This document shows positions 12,170-25,127 of a stretch of 64,000 bases of DNA, piece by piece. Both the position numbers and the translations under genes were made by a program. Below the pieces are notes generated by a model. It saw only the letters and a program-made list of their open reading frames with translations, ran no database searches and was not told the origin of the DNA. Source of the DNA: Kudoa neothunni (Eukaryota > Cnidaria); assembly GCA_964304625.1 (NCBI GenBank), contig OZ199838.1, positions 3,596,001 to 3,660,000 of the forward strand, written 5' to 3'. Within the stretch, counting starts at the first letter, position 1, and each line of letters starts with the position of its first letter.

Positions 12170-12528
12170 CAGTGCAACCTCGGACTTTGACTATAATCCG
12201 TTATAGAAATTTTTTCAAACTCCGAATAATTTTTTCCCATGCAAAATAATTAAATTTAGTTTAATCCGTTATCACACATCAAATAAATATTAAATAAAAT
12301 ATAGAGTCAATATTCTTGGTTGTCATACGATAGATTATGATTATAGAGAGGTCTCTTTCGATGGCGTTAGCTAGCTCAATTTGATTGAGCAACTCTTCGT
12401 CTAGAATTTCTTTTCTTCTCTGTTTTTTATCCAACTGGATTTGTTCTGAAAAACCTTTCTATAGGTGTTCGAACTCAAAAGTGTTTTTGACTACTCAAAA
12501 TTTTTGGTCGAACTCCGAGGTTGCACTG
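12170..12528. mobile_element. 359-bp pogo/Tc1-mariner-type MITE
   Basis: Starts CAGTGCAACCTCGGA and ends with its reverse complement TCCGAGGTTGCACTG, each flanked by TA (12168-12169, 12529-12530), the Tc1/mariner/pogo target. The consensus CAGT.GAACCTCG resembles pogo/Tigger ends. No transposase inside. A related end occurs at 55460. Confidence 0.85.
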
Positions 12529-12530
12529 TA

Positions 12531-13528
12531 ATTGTGGTTTCCCATAACGTAGATTTTTCGACGTTAAACTCCCACACCATTTCAGGAGATAAAGTGAGAT
12601 GTTATATTCGGCGTGATTTTTTGCCTTTATCGTCCATGAAGGCGGTTGAACTTACATTATTTCTCGATCAAGTTTTAAGTCACTTGTGAGTTACTATATC
12701 ATGGTGTTTGAAAAATCACAAAAAAACTGAAATAATGGGAACGCTAATTCTAAACAGTGAAAAAAATTATTGTTTCTGCCCTTATATTCGCCGTTTTTTA
12801 ATTCTATCGATTAAGTTATTGCTTAACTCAAATCCATAATAAAAATAAAATAGCCAAAAAATCCTGAAGGCTAACTTGAGTGTATTGAGAATAGCCCAGG
12901 GGAGATTTCATCGATATATTTCCGAAAATAATTTAAAACATCCTAAATATTACTTTGCTGTTGCTCTTCAATAATAAAAAATTTATATTTAGAATTATTT
13001 TTGAGTATATAGATGTTTATTACTTTTGATCGTGATAACAGGAGAAAATTTTTAATTTTGCGAGAAACTTTCATGTTGACTGAACATTTCTGCAGCTTAA
13101 TTGAATACAATGACAAAATACTCGAGCAATTTATAACTTGATTAAGAAATACTGTAACAGTGAAATGATTTGTAGAGTTACACAGTTAGTTTACCTTGCA
13201 GCAAAAAATTAAATATTCATTGTATTTATTATTATTAAAATATAATAATAATTTATATTCTCTTTTTATTTCTTCTTAAAACGGTAAGACGGTTATAAAT
13301 CAATACTTTTAACTAAAATTTTGAGAGATTAAACTATATCTTTGCCGTAGAAGAATATATTAAAGTAAAAATAATTAGGGTACAAGCGCAGGTACTCTTA
13401 AATTTCACGGGAACGAATCCTACTATGCATATTTTAAGCATGACAGTTGTAATCATTATATTATTTTACTACTTAATTAATAAAAAGTAAAATAAAATTA
13501 TATATTAATTTGCTAAAGTATTTTTTAA
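12531..13528. other. Non-coding stretch
   Basis: The first 160 bp (12540-12690) stay open in one frame and are less AT-rich, but no domain is recognised. The rest is AT-rich and featureless up to the TTAA at 13525. Confidence 0.45.
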
Positions 13529-13905
13529 CCCTCCAAGTGAAATGGGGTAGAAATCTATCCCACATAATGTTTGAAGTCATTTTTTTACCCAATAAATTAA
13601 TGATAAATGGCCCGAAGTCAGTCTAACCTTGCAACCGTTGTTATAGCAAAAATATAAGAAATAAAAAGGTGTATCACTTAAATAAAAAAAGTTACTTCAA
13701 CATTATCTTCAAAGTAAAAATCGGGTAAAAATCTAACCCAGATTCTTTTAATTAAAACTATTTAAAATAAAAAGTTTTTTAATTTAGAACATTGTTGGTC
13801 AATTCTATAGATTAGATTTTGAGTAAATCAAGCAATATTATTATTAAGTCCTTATGTACACATGCTCTCCTCTCGTTGTGTGTGCAGTGAGTTCGTGCGA
13901 ATACA

Positions 13906-14280
13906 GTGAACGTTGCCCAGATTCGACTCAGACACTTATTACAATCTATTAACAAAGAATCTTCAGCCAAATGCAATTTTAATATAAATCTACCGGTCGA
14001 TTGTCGCATTGACACGAATGGAACATTATGGGAGACTAAGACTCCACTACCTACACGAACATCGGCTGAAAACACCCTGTATAATCGTTTCAGTGTTGTC
14101 CCTTTCATAAGACTGAATATTAACTCGGTGGTCGATACGTTTGGGACATTCTTCAATCAAAAAGTGTACATCATAAAAATTGCCCACAGATGTAGCGTTT
14201 GCTTAATGCTTTATTGTAAACAACATGTTTGTTGGACATTTTCCAAGATATTACATCATTTTTGTTACTTTTTGGTATAA
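13906..14280 (+). other. Unassigned open frame inside the piggyBac element
   Basis: Open for 124 codons on the + strand, with an overlapping 114-codon frame on the minus strand (13812-14156). Base composition over 13850-14160 is clearly less AT-rich than its surroundings. The + frame ends in a cysteine-containing stretch (HRCSVCLMLYCKQHVC), loosely like the C-terminal Cys motif of piggyBac proteins, but the transposase itself is on the other strand. No family assigned; it may be captured host sequence or part of an older insertion. Confidence 0.3.
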
Positions 14281-15121
14281 ATATTAAATTGATTAGTTCG
14301 CAATAAACCTTTAAAAATTTTTAAGTAAAAGAACATTTTTAAGTAATAAAGAGAGATTTACTGTTTATAAGACAATAACGCACAGCGAAATCCGATAAAC
14401 ACCGTATTTCAAGATCAAAGTGCAACCTTCTTAAAATGAAACATATTTTTAGTTATCAATATTATTTGAGTTTAAGCCTCGAATACCTGGCAAAATAAGT
14501 TACATAAATGCCGAAGAGGATCGTTATGGTCCTATGCAATTTAATTATAGCACAATTTTATTTGAAACTATTTAACTATAAAGATAAATAAAACAATCAA
14601 ATAGCTTGGTTTTAGGTTAAAAACATAAATAATTTGAAAATATAAACTTGTATAAAATCGTTATCGTAAAAATGGAACAAAGTAACGTTAGCTCATATAA
14701 TTTTTATATTTAAAATAAATTTATCATTTTCAAAATTGTTAGTTTATGACTGTAATTAGCGGTTTAATTTAGATGGTGTTTTCATTTATTAGCAAAAAAC
14801 CATTATAATGAACATAATCAATAAATGTCTTTGTTTATGACTACATACGACAATGTAACTTAAAAATTCCAAAATAATTTAATATTTTACAACGTGAAAC
14901 TGAAACACAAGTTCAAACTATCTATATCGTCAATTATAATGACATTTATTCCAATCGTTTTGTCTGAAATTTAAATACGTAAATCACAAGAATATGATAT
15001 ATTTTGCAGATATAATCAAATTTAATAAAAAAATTGTAATTGAGAATAAAAATATGGTCAAATAAAGTAGATAAATAATACAATATATTTTATTTTTTGT
15101 TTATTTATTTATTCTGCAAAT

Positions 15122-16400
15122 ATGGGCACGTATCTCTTCCAGATGGAGGTTCTTCCTTTTATTGGGATGGTTTTAAAATTAATATCATCGTTTCCAAGCA
15201 ATTGTTCCGCTAAAATTTTTAAAAAATCTCTTCAGGATTGGTTTTTATGGGCGACTATATCGATGATGTTAAAGACAATCGCCGATGGCGAGTGGCTCTT
15301 TTTGTGGAATAGCAGCGGACAATATGTTCAAGTGTATCCATCTCTCCTTTAGTTTGGTTGTAATAATTTATGATATCTGGTTTTTTCGACTCAGGATCAA
15401 CATCACAACCTCGATATGTGGAACTTAAAAGTATCACGGATGTATTTTTCTTGGGAATGTAATTTACCAGGGAAAATTTATCCTGAAATCCATATTTTAC
15501 GACGTTTGGTATTCCCTTTGAAGATTGAAATTCAGAGATGAGAAATTTTTTATTTTTAAGGACAAGCCCCACGATTGTTGTTTCCTGAGACATTAAGTAT
15601 CACTCAAGTGATATTGTGGTATAAAAATTGTCCGTGGTAACGTTACGACCTTTTTTTAAATAAGGTGTAATTAAATCCTTTACCGCATTTTCACCTTGGT
15701 TGGTTTCGAAAACACCGTTCTCCTTGCCAATATATATCTTTGCATTGCATAGATAAGCATTCGTTGCATTACACAGCGCCCATATTTTTATTCTATATCT
15801 GTCCGGCTTAGAAGCAATGAACATTTTGAAGGGGCAACGACCTCTACATGTGACAAGTTGCTCATCCACAGTCAATTGAGAAGATGAATTGTAACTTTCT
15901 TTACACGTCTTTATAAACTCATCAAATATGTATCTGATGGGGGTAATTTTATCTTCTCTTGTCGAATCTGAGACAAGTTACAAAATCATCAAAGTAATTT
16001 CCTGTAATTTTTGCAATTAGTGCGTGAAGGCCTTATTTTTTAGTCCAAAATTCTCGGATGTGTTTATTTCTGCCTTTCATCAATCCAATTAATAAGATAG
16101 CCCCCAAGAAAACATTCAACTCTATCATATTTATCTTTTTGACATAGGGTTTTTCTTGTTCAATAAATTCGTTGGTACAATGTTAGATCACTTCCAACAT
16201 TATATTGGTCAAAAATTATTAAAAGCCCTCATAAGCGTATGGCAATTCTGGAAAGAGTTTTTAGTGAATGCCTCCATTCAATTCTAGTCGGGATTATATG
16301 CCATTTTTTCTCTATCTTTGGATACAACAAAAGAGACATGGGTCATTAATTATTCCATCTAAGTCCTTCAAACCACCTTAAATGTATGGTGTATCATCAG
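15122..16400 (-). pseudogene. piggyBac transposase, broken
   Basis: Reading from high to low coordinates, several pieces match piggyBac transposases: EKPYVKKINMIELNVFLGAI and LLIGLMKGRNKHIREFW (N-terminal), MTVDEQLVTCRGRCPF (15875, catalytic-core start), KPDRYRIKIWALCNA, GRNVTTDNFYT, LLSSTYRGCDVD, KKPDIINYYNQTKGEMDTL and FLKILAEQL. Conserved DDE aspartates are visible in MTVDEQ and TTDNF and in TKGEMD. Stops and frame changes separate the pieces, for example a stop just after the TTDNF block and before the block beginning MSQETT at 15593, so no full protein can be made. Confidence 0.9.
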
Positions 16401-17270
16401 CGCTTTCACAATCGTGTTAAAAAAACATGTTTTTCGACAGAATTCATTTTTAAATTAATTTCTTGTTGAGCGCTGAAGCTTGTTATAAAATAAATTCAAT
16501 TTAAATCTTTGATTAAACATATAATTAGTCATAAACTGTTTAAGAATATTTTAAATTGCTTATGAAATATAATATTAAATTTAGAATGATGTAATTACAG
16601 TATAAAATATTAATTTCGTTAAAAATTACACGTGGACCGAAGTGTTCTATCTCAGGTATTTACGTAACTTTTTGTGTTTACTTACTTTTACAAAAATTGT
16701 CAAAACTTACAGTTCAATTATTTTAAAACTCAATAAATCATACTCACATCATAAAATAAGAATACTTAAAAAAAGTTTAAAAAAATGTATGCAAAAAGAT
16801 TGAAAATTTTATCTCTCGTGAACCAGCGTGGTCCACTCCAGGTATTCCAAAAAAATAAATAATTCTTATAGTCGGAAGGATTTTTATTTTTTACAGCCGA
16901 TATCAAATAATGGAATATATCTCCCTGGATTTAAAAAATGGTTATAACATGATAGGAAAATTAGTTTTGATAAAAAAATGTATTTATAACTTGGAGAACG
17001 TTTACTAAAAGTTTTATATCATATTAAAAGATTGGTTGCATTTTGATTTTGAAATATTGTATTTAATGTATTAATGTATTGCGCCGGCGCAATAACACCT
17101 TAATAAGTATGTTCCTTGATTTATCTAATATCTAATCAATAGAATTTATTAAAACTATTCGAGATAATATAACTTTATATTTTAAACAATATCAGTCAAC
17201 AAAATCCTGAGGTAGATTTCAACCCCATTTTTGCATGGAAGGTGTAAATTTTCGTGACTTAGAGGGTTGA

Positions 17271-18704
17271 TCTTAAATATATCGGAATATTATCAAAATA
17301 TTAACGTTAGAGGAAATTTAATTATTGGAATTAATTTTAAAAGTTTTTAATGACTGATTGATATCCAGTTAAGACGAATTAAAATAAAATTAATCCAAAT
17401 GGTTCAACCTTCCCACAAACACACAAACATGTTAATATTGGAATTAACGTATGTGTAAGTTGTTACCTCTTGAGCTGGCCCAGTATTAATAAAAATAATC
17501 ATTAACATTTATGAGGAAATTAATATCAAGGTGATAATAAAATTAAAAACATTTACTTACTCTCCGATAATTGGCCTGTTACTGTTATGTAGATTTAGAT
17601 TATTAATTTAGGTAATGATATTTACGTAGATCATTTGTTCATTTCGCTATGTGTGACGTTGTCGAAGCGCAATTTATTGTTAAAAAATAATAATTTTCCA
17701 GAGTACATATTTTTTGTGCACAGTTAAAGCAGATAAAATAACAATAAAAACAAAAACAACACACGCACGCGCACGCACGCACACATATTTTAATAACATT
17801 ACAAAATCTATGCACACGAACGCATTATTAGGCTTTATTCGCATAATTCAAATGAAAATATCTAATATATATATATATATACATACATTTATTTATATAT
17901 ATAGATTGAAATAAGTTTTCTTGTTACATTAAAAAATATAACGACACACAGTAAATAATTATAACTTTTAATCTGCTAGAATGTACGGGTGAGAATACAG
18001 CTAATGAGTATCTTGTGTGTTATTAAGATAATCATAAAGTTGATCACAAATATTAATTATCGCAATAACTACGGCATAGAATAACGTTATTTGTATTTTC
18101 TAAATAACATTTTGAGATTTGTTATGTCGTTCCAATGCAATAATACCAACCAATTCAATCATAATAAAATTAATGTTTGCAAACATCCCCAAAAAGGTAA
18201 ATAAATAATTAAATTATAATGAAAGAATAAAATTAAACAACTTAAGAGGATAATCTCTTCTTAATTTGAGTAGTTACATTCGACTTCGATTTTCAAATTA
18301 AAACTAATTACCTTAACTATAAAATTGAATATGAAACAAACTCGATTATTTTGAACAGCCTAGTCGATAATCGACACAATATCTGATAGACAAAAATTTT
18401 GTAATCCACAGTAAACCCATGGGGAATAGAATGATGCTTCAAAACACTCACCGCAGCAATAAAATTGATTCATGATTTAGCGCGCGCATCACAAGCGATA
18501 CTGATTTTGCTGGAGAGTGTTGCAAATTTTTTTCGAAACGAAGCTTCAAATTAGGTGTGATTTTATTCGAGATTGATTTGTTGTGGTGATTAACAATAAA
18601 TTTTTGAATTATTATCCATATATCATGGGAATCGAACGAAGGCTCTAATCGTCAACAATTATCGCTAAGCAATTATTCTTTAGATACCAAGATATATAGA
18701 AAGA
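17271..18704. other. Spacer upstream of the septin
   Basis: No exon supported. A mixed CA/CG dinucleotide run at about 17757-17786 and a TA/CA-rich run at 17866-17905 are simple repeats. Confidence 0.5.
17757..17786. repeat. ACAC/GCAC simple repeat
   Basis: Imperfect acac/gcac tandem run, about 30 bp. Confidence 0.8.
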
Positions 18705-20055
18705 ATGGGATCGATCGATGGACATAATGAGAGTTTTAATATTGAAGAGAGTTGGTCTTGTGTACGTCGAAAGACAAATAAAAAGACGTTCGAATTTAAT
18801 GTGATGATATTAGGTTGTTTTTATCTTTAGCGTTATCTTTATTGAGGATTGATTCGATAATTATACAACAGGATCACAAGGAATTGGAAAAACATCTTTG
18901 ATAAAGGAATTGTACGAGTTTGAGTTGGTGGAGTGTGCTCCTGCGTATAAAGCTGAAACCCACTTTTTGTACTACACTAAAACAAACATGAATGAGGGTC
19001 CACGTTATCCACCAGTAATTGTGCACTCTCAGAAACATGAATTGGACAGAGGAAGACATAAAATTGGATTGAGTATTATTGAGGCGCCAATGTTAGGCGA
19101 AGCGTTGGATAGTCGAAAATGGTAAACACTTAGCTGCTCCGCTTTTATATGCACTATTTGTCGTGTGATTTGTTGATTGGGGTTTTTAAGTTGGGAGCCA
19201 TTGAGTGAATACATCGATTCGAAATTCGAGGATTATCTCACACAAGAAACCAGCATAAATCGAAGGAATATAGTGGACAATCGAGTCCATTGTGTGCTTT
19301 ATTTGATTGATGCTAACAAAAACAAGTTTCTCTATAAAAAAATCTCTACCAATTGTCTCATTCACTTATTAGACTTACTCAATTGGACATTGAAGTGATG
19401 AGGAGCATCTCAAGCAAATGTAATATTTTTCCAGTGTTAGCGAAAGTTGATATGGTTGATCCTGGGGATTTGTTCCAAATTAAAAACACTGTAAACTTAA
19501 CTGTTAATCGATGATAATGTTGATGTGTTGATAGATTAGAAAACAACTGGAAGAAGAAAAAATCCATGTCTATCCATTCCCAGATTATGACGATGAAGAT
19601 ACTGAGGAGTTTAATAATGTGAACACATTTCTGAAAGTTATTCGTTATATTGTTTGTGGTGAATTGATCCTATTTTTACTGTTAGAATAATTATCCATTG
19701 AGTGTGGTTTCTGGTGGACATTTTTCACCACATGACAACAACTATGTACGTATGTATCCATGGGGAAAATTGTTAAGTAAATATTCGGTTAATTTCCTCA
19801 AAAATACCATATTTTTATAGCTAGTGATCCAAAAATCAGTAATATCAATGTTCTAAAAACAATCCTTAGAAGGTGTGTTATTGGTTGGAGAATTTTATTT
19901 TATGGAATAAATACTGATAATATGCGTTTTTATTATTAAGAACCCATGTGACCGATTTCAAAGATGTCACCGAACAAGTTCACTATGAAAATTATCGATC
20001 ATGGCGTCTTGCCAAATCTCAATCGAACCAACGTCCCATTGTTGAAACTAGGTAG
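18705..20055 (+). CDS. Septin
   Basis: Eight exons: 18705-18813, 18872-19121, 19191-19325, 19373-19490, 19535-19636, 19686-19776, 19821-19872, 19941-20055; 972 nt, 323 aa. Septins are GTP-binding filament proteins of the cortex and cytokinesis. Seen: entry strand [12 protein letters not shown] then P-loop [44 protein letters not shown] and LTQLDIEVM (septin G-domain core); AKVD (G4, normally AKAD); [30 protein letters not shown]; and the septin unique element ending [16 protein letters not shown]. Odd points: the G3 loop reads [12 protein letters not shown] where septins usually have VDTPGYGD, and the protein stops soon after the septin unique element with no coiled-coil tail. It could be a non-hydrolysing, SEPT6-group-like subunit, but group assignment is uncertain. 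Confidence 0.93.
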
Positions 20056-23000
20056 AATTACTGAAAACGCTGGATGATATTTGTACTGTTTATTGTTATA
20101 TAGAGAAACAATTATGTAGAACCTCACCTAAAGATTCTTCTTAACTAATACAACAACTCTATTACCAAAATTATTATTTATTATTAAATTGAGCTTTTTT
20201 TAATTGCGAATTAAAGTATATATTATAGTGATAATGTGCGGGAAATTGAATTTAGATTGGAATAATTTTTGATAAGTTTTTTTTATGTAAATTGTGGATT
20301 TTCCAATATGTGCATCGTAAAAAATAATTGATACGTTGTTATTTTTTTGTTTTAATCCGTTTTCATTTTTCCTTATTTTAATGTAAGGAATACATGTTTT
20401 GCTAGACGCGTTTAATTCTAAGACTAAATGAATGAAACTTTAAAATATCAAAATTACACCAGAATTATAAAACGAAATTATCTTTACTTAATCCTTGGAG
20501 TTAGTTCTACATTACAAGAAGATTGATTACACCTCAAATTAGTGTAATTTATTCCTTATCGTATATAGAGGCGTTTATAGAAGGGCCGCGGAGATCGTTT
20601 TCTCATCAAAATGTGGTGCGAGTCCAATTTGAGTTAGGAAGCGTTGTATTAGAGTTTCTAAAGGTGTCACTTCATGAGGGATTAAGCGCAAAAACATTAA
20701 TATTAATCAAGTCTACAATATGTTTTATCATCATAACGTAGTTTGTTATATGAAAATTTAGCTTGATTATCTGCGCTCCGCTAAATCAATGAAAGACAAA
20801 CCTAGAGTCCTCGCAATAATTTTAGGGGTCCATGAGAAGGTTTTTACTCTTTAAAAATATATTTGATTAAATTAGTCTGCCGTGAATTCATTTCCTGGTT
20901 ACAATAAAAAACAATTTGAAAATTTAATTCTGGAATAATAATGATAATATCATGAATATACTTCATATACTTTAGTGTTTTTATTCATTTAACTTAGCCG
21001 ACCAGGGGTGTATGAACCTAAAAGGTTATGAAATACTGAATCAAATAGTTAACTGATATTGCATTGTAAGAATGGTTTTTATAACTTAATTTTTTAATGT
21101 AAGTCTTATTGAATAATTGAAAATTATGAATTTTTAACCTGAATTTCCGAAGAAATGCAAACAGTTATACGCAATAACACCACCATAGCCAAAAGAATAA
21201 CGTAACACGTCTTGTCGCGGATAAATGAAGAACTATTAATAATTAGTTTCTGTAATTTAATTATGTATATATTTATTAATTACTTAGGTAATAGGTATTT
21301 AAAATTTAATGAGGATTTTATAGTCCAGATCAAGTGTGAGGCGTATCAGCCGAGATTCATGATAGCACATGCAAGGTCATATGGAATCAGAAGTCTTTTG
21401 AATAAACTATTAATCAAGAAACAATCACTTTAGAAATAAAAATTATATCGAATCTTTTACATCATAAAATTCGCACGCAACAACAAAAAAAATAGTGAGA
21501 TGATGTGTGTTTTTATAAGATAACTTATAATAATGAATTAGATGATAAAAAAATATATATTAGTAAATATTGAAATAATTTTATTAATTTCATACTTTGA
21601 ATTTTTTTAATTTTGCATACTATTCTCGCATAATCGTTTGAGGATTACCAAATTTTAATATATCAAGCATTATCCCATGCTAGTATTTTGATTATGATAA
21701 AAAAGCTTTTTATTTATAATGGGGAAAATATTTTTTAGTTTTGAATTTTTTTTAAACTTTTTATATTTAATTTTCAAAATACTACCCAATTATTGTCAAA
21801 ATTCCATTCGCGATCCTTTAAAAATAATTTTATTGGCAATATTATCGGCTTAGACTTTTTAATAATTTCTAAAAAAAATCTTTACATGCAGTATTCATTG
21901 TTAACAAATTTTAATACATAGTTAGTTAAAAAATAATAGTAATATATATTTATCTTACTTAAAAAAAAATTATTAGATAAACACATAAATATATATCGTT
22001 TTTTGTTCTTTAGTTTATGAAAACATTGATTATTACGTATTACTTATTCAAAATTAAATCGATTGCATAACTTTTAACATCGGCATACATAAACCAATAA
22101 TTAATACAGCACACAAATGTTTATATTGCTAATCACGTGACAATCGATACAGGAATAAAACGTTGTGAATGGTGACCGACTATTAAAATAGTCTAATTAA
22201 AAGTCATGATATTTAAGTTACTCAATAAAAATTGAATCATTTTAATTAATACTTATAACGGGAGAATAAAACGATTACGTGGAATTTCGTTAATCCGAAT
22301 TCGATTATTGGTTTTCGCGCATAATTAATGATAATACATTTATTGAATTTCGATTTCCACACAAAAATCACACATGACACCTGAGAGCACAGCCAAATTT
22401 TGGTTTAATGTATTTCTAATTGAGTAAACTCGCATATTTGAACCCATTAAGATTTGTGGGGTCATTTTTGACTCAGTCAACATCATTTGATTATTTTTTA
22501 CGGTTATATAATTTTTCAAACGTATTAAAGCAGAATTTATAATATAAAAAAATCTTTTCAATTCATATATTGTATAGTTATAAAGTAGTTTTATCCTCAA
22601 TATACCGTTCATTTTTTTCAGAAGGGATCGTTTGAACTCTGAAGTGAAAAGATATTTTAGTTCTTTCATCAATATCTGCATCGGCTTAATAAATAGTTAC
22701 CTAACATATATTTATTTGAAAATACCGTAGAAAATAAGAATTTGAATATTTTTGGATGCATTCATTATTTTTTTTATATAATCACGTTAGGGTTAATAGA
22801 CAACATGAGATTTTTCCGTTTTGTATAAAAAATGATGGAAATTATAAAATATAACAACCCTTCTTTTAAATAAAGTATAAAATTCGTTCGCGATCCTTAA
22901 CATATGCTTATTATCATTTTAATATCAAAGCTTTTTACTTGAAAGAACCATAAACGCCTCCACAATATAATTATCAAAATGTTGGTTTTACAAATTTTTA

Positions 23001-23881
23001 AGTCATAATATATAAAATAGACTATTAAAGCCAATATTAATTGATAAATGTTAATATTGTATTTATCTATCAGCCAACTTTTAAATCGTATAATTATTCT
23101 TCTATTTCGAATAATTATTAATTCTGTTTCATCTAATTTTTTATAAAATGCTCACATTAATTAATATTTTGAAATACCCCGCTTATAAAAACATAAATGA
23201 GTTATTTTTTTGAATAACTATAAACAGATTAGATCGTTAGTTAAAGTTATAACTTAAATCGCATTGAGGAAATCCTGTAACGTATCACATCATCCATATC
23301 ACGTTCACTTTTTTTAAACAATTTTATCAAAAATGGCTTCATCGGCGTATTATTTTCACCGAAAGGGATTGGTAATTGATAGGCTCAAGGTTATTAGCGT
23401 GTTGGTTGTTCAAATTATAACAGTAAGGATAATACCTGGGAGGAGTTAATTATCTGACGCTACACATATTTTTTAATAATAATTAAAATATCTTTACGCA
23501 GTTTCAATTATAAATATTATGGTTTCAGTCAGCGACGACGCAGGTAACGAGATATTATAAAAAGGGGCGCATGCACAAAATTACCTATGAATATCTTTTG
23601 GTAGATGTATAAGAGAACTATTTTGCAAAATAAACGAAATTCATAATAGCTTCAAAATTTATAAACACGCAAAAACCTACTCGATACAAATAGATAATCC
23701 TCTCAAGTGTAAGTACAATTAAAAACCCGAATAAATCCATGGAAATAGGATAGAAAAGAATCTCAGATATGTTTTAATAAGAGGCGAACGTTTTTCTCAC
23801 GAAAAACTTTAAATATCACGATGCGTGATTCTATTAATAATCGACAAATAACCTCGTCTACCTTCGTGTTAAGTATTTTTA
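20056..23881. other. 3.8-kb gene-free stretch
   Basis: AT-rich. Open frames at 20523-20741 (+), 21212-21433 (+) and 22340-22681 (-) have no recognisable domain and no splice-linked partners. No repeat with clear ends seen. Confidence 0.5.
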
Positions 23882-25127
23882 ATGTCCGGAGACGGTTTTC
23901 ATCATCAACCAAACGATCCTTCTTTGGAAGGATCTCATCAAGATGATAGAATATACTATTGCTACAAGTGTGAAAGGGAATTCTCATCAAACGAACTCGT
24001 ATAATGTGTTTGCGCTTGAGATTTATGTGAGTTATGTGTGTAGACTGCGAACTGTATTTTTTGCAATGAGGGTTTTATCACAGAGATGACCCAATCAAAT
24101 TTTCATAGGTATAATGTGCGAATTGGTTTGTTGTGGTAGATGCTAATTGAAGGGTTTGCTGTAGTGAGTCGGATTGGTTCAATGAACATGATTTTCCTAT
24201 TGACTATGCTCCATTGGAGGTGAATCTTTTTGGTTGGGATTTTTTTAGAGGCGATATTAAATTTTTATGTAATGTAATATATAAAATAGCAGAATGAAAG
24301 CAGTGAAAATAGCTATCCTCGTACAATAAATTCAGCCATGGGGGAGACTGGAGGCAGTGACGAAAATTCAATCCAATCCGACCCTAGAGCAGATGGTAAT
24401 TTTATAAGGTTGTTTTCTGGAAATGGCAATCCTCACTCCAATCATATCAGCCGAAAGTAACACATTTTCCAATACACAATCGACTTTTTCCACACCACTC
24501 ACAATTGTATTAGTATAAGACATGTGCTTGAAATTTTGGATCAGTTCAGCCCTCAAGGTGTTGATTTGAATAACAATCAAGATATGTAATTAGTAGCGTT
24601 TGATTAATGTTACTGAGATTCTCAATTGAGTAATAGTAATTTTCATGATTACAACGTTTTCGAATTCAATGCCAGTGGCAATTTGTTGACTGACGTAAGT
24701 CTGATTAGTTGATCGCATCTTTCAAAATGACGATTGAAATTATATTCCAATTAGTTGCTGGCCAGATTTCGTCCTATTCTAGAGGAAAACTTTTCTAACA
24801 ACGCTCTCATCAATAATCTACCCACTTTTAAAATTGATGAATCCAATATATGTATTGATTGTTGTTTTTGACGTGACAACAATGTGTTGATTGACAATTG
24901 ATTAGCCAAGTACAAAGGTGTCACCTGTCTTATTTGTCGTGACGACCTTGTTATGGACGACCGACTCAAGATACTACCTTGTCAACACGAATTCCATGAC
25001 GAATGTGTTGTCACGTGGCTGAAAATGGTAGTCCTTGCTCTCGCATTGATTCCACAAATTCTAATTCTATTCCAATTTGATGTAGAGAGATTCATGCCCT
25101 GTATGTAGAAAGAAACTTAGCGAATAA
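23882..25127 (+). CDS. RNF115/RNF126-like RING-H2 E3 ubiquitin ligase
   Basis: Nine exons: 23882-23998, 24044-24108, 24165-24219, 24293-24456, 24514-24585, 24637-24694, 24755-24851, 24906-25027, 25086-25127; 792 nt, 263 aa. The N-terminus has a C4 zinc finger of the BCA2/RNF126 type: YYCYKCEREFSSNEL, then ANCIFCNEGFITEM. The middle is low-complexity and acidic. The C-terminus is a RING-H2: CLICRDDLVMDDRLKILPC, HEFHDECVVTWLK, DSCPVCRKKL, with Cys and His spacing complete, and the protein ends right after it. The pairing of these two fingers at the two ends is diagnostic of RNF115/126-type ligases, which act on membrane-trafficking and quality-control substrates. It is shorter than human RNF126 (about 310 aa), mainly in the linker. 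Confidence 0.9.

Larger units (their letters stand above)
13529..17266 (-). mobile_element. 3.7-kb piggyBac element with decayed transposase
   Basis: Left end TTAA|CCCTCCAAGTGAAATGGGG; right end, reverse-complemented, CCCTCTAAGT, then AATGGGGTTGAAATCTACC further in. The left target is TTAA (13525-13528); the right is TTGA (17267-17270), a one-base change. A subterminal motif of the type GGG(G)TNAAAATCTANCCCA occurs near 13548 and 13722 and inverted near 17206. The transposase remnant runs on the minus strand from about 16400 to 15122. A separate 125-codon open frame lies at 13906-14280. Confidence 0.8.

Noticed and set aside
22340-22681. 113-codon minus-strand frame as a gene
   Set aside because: No domain, very AT-rich, no splice-linked neighbours; not distinguishable from chance.
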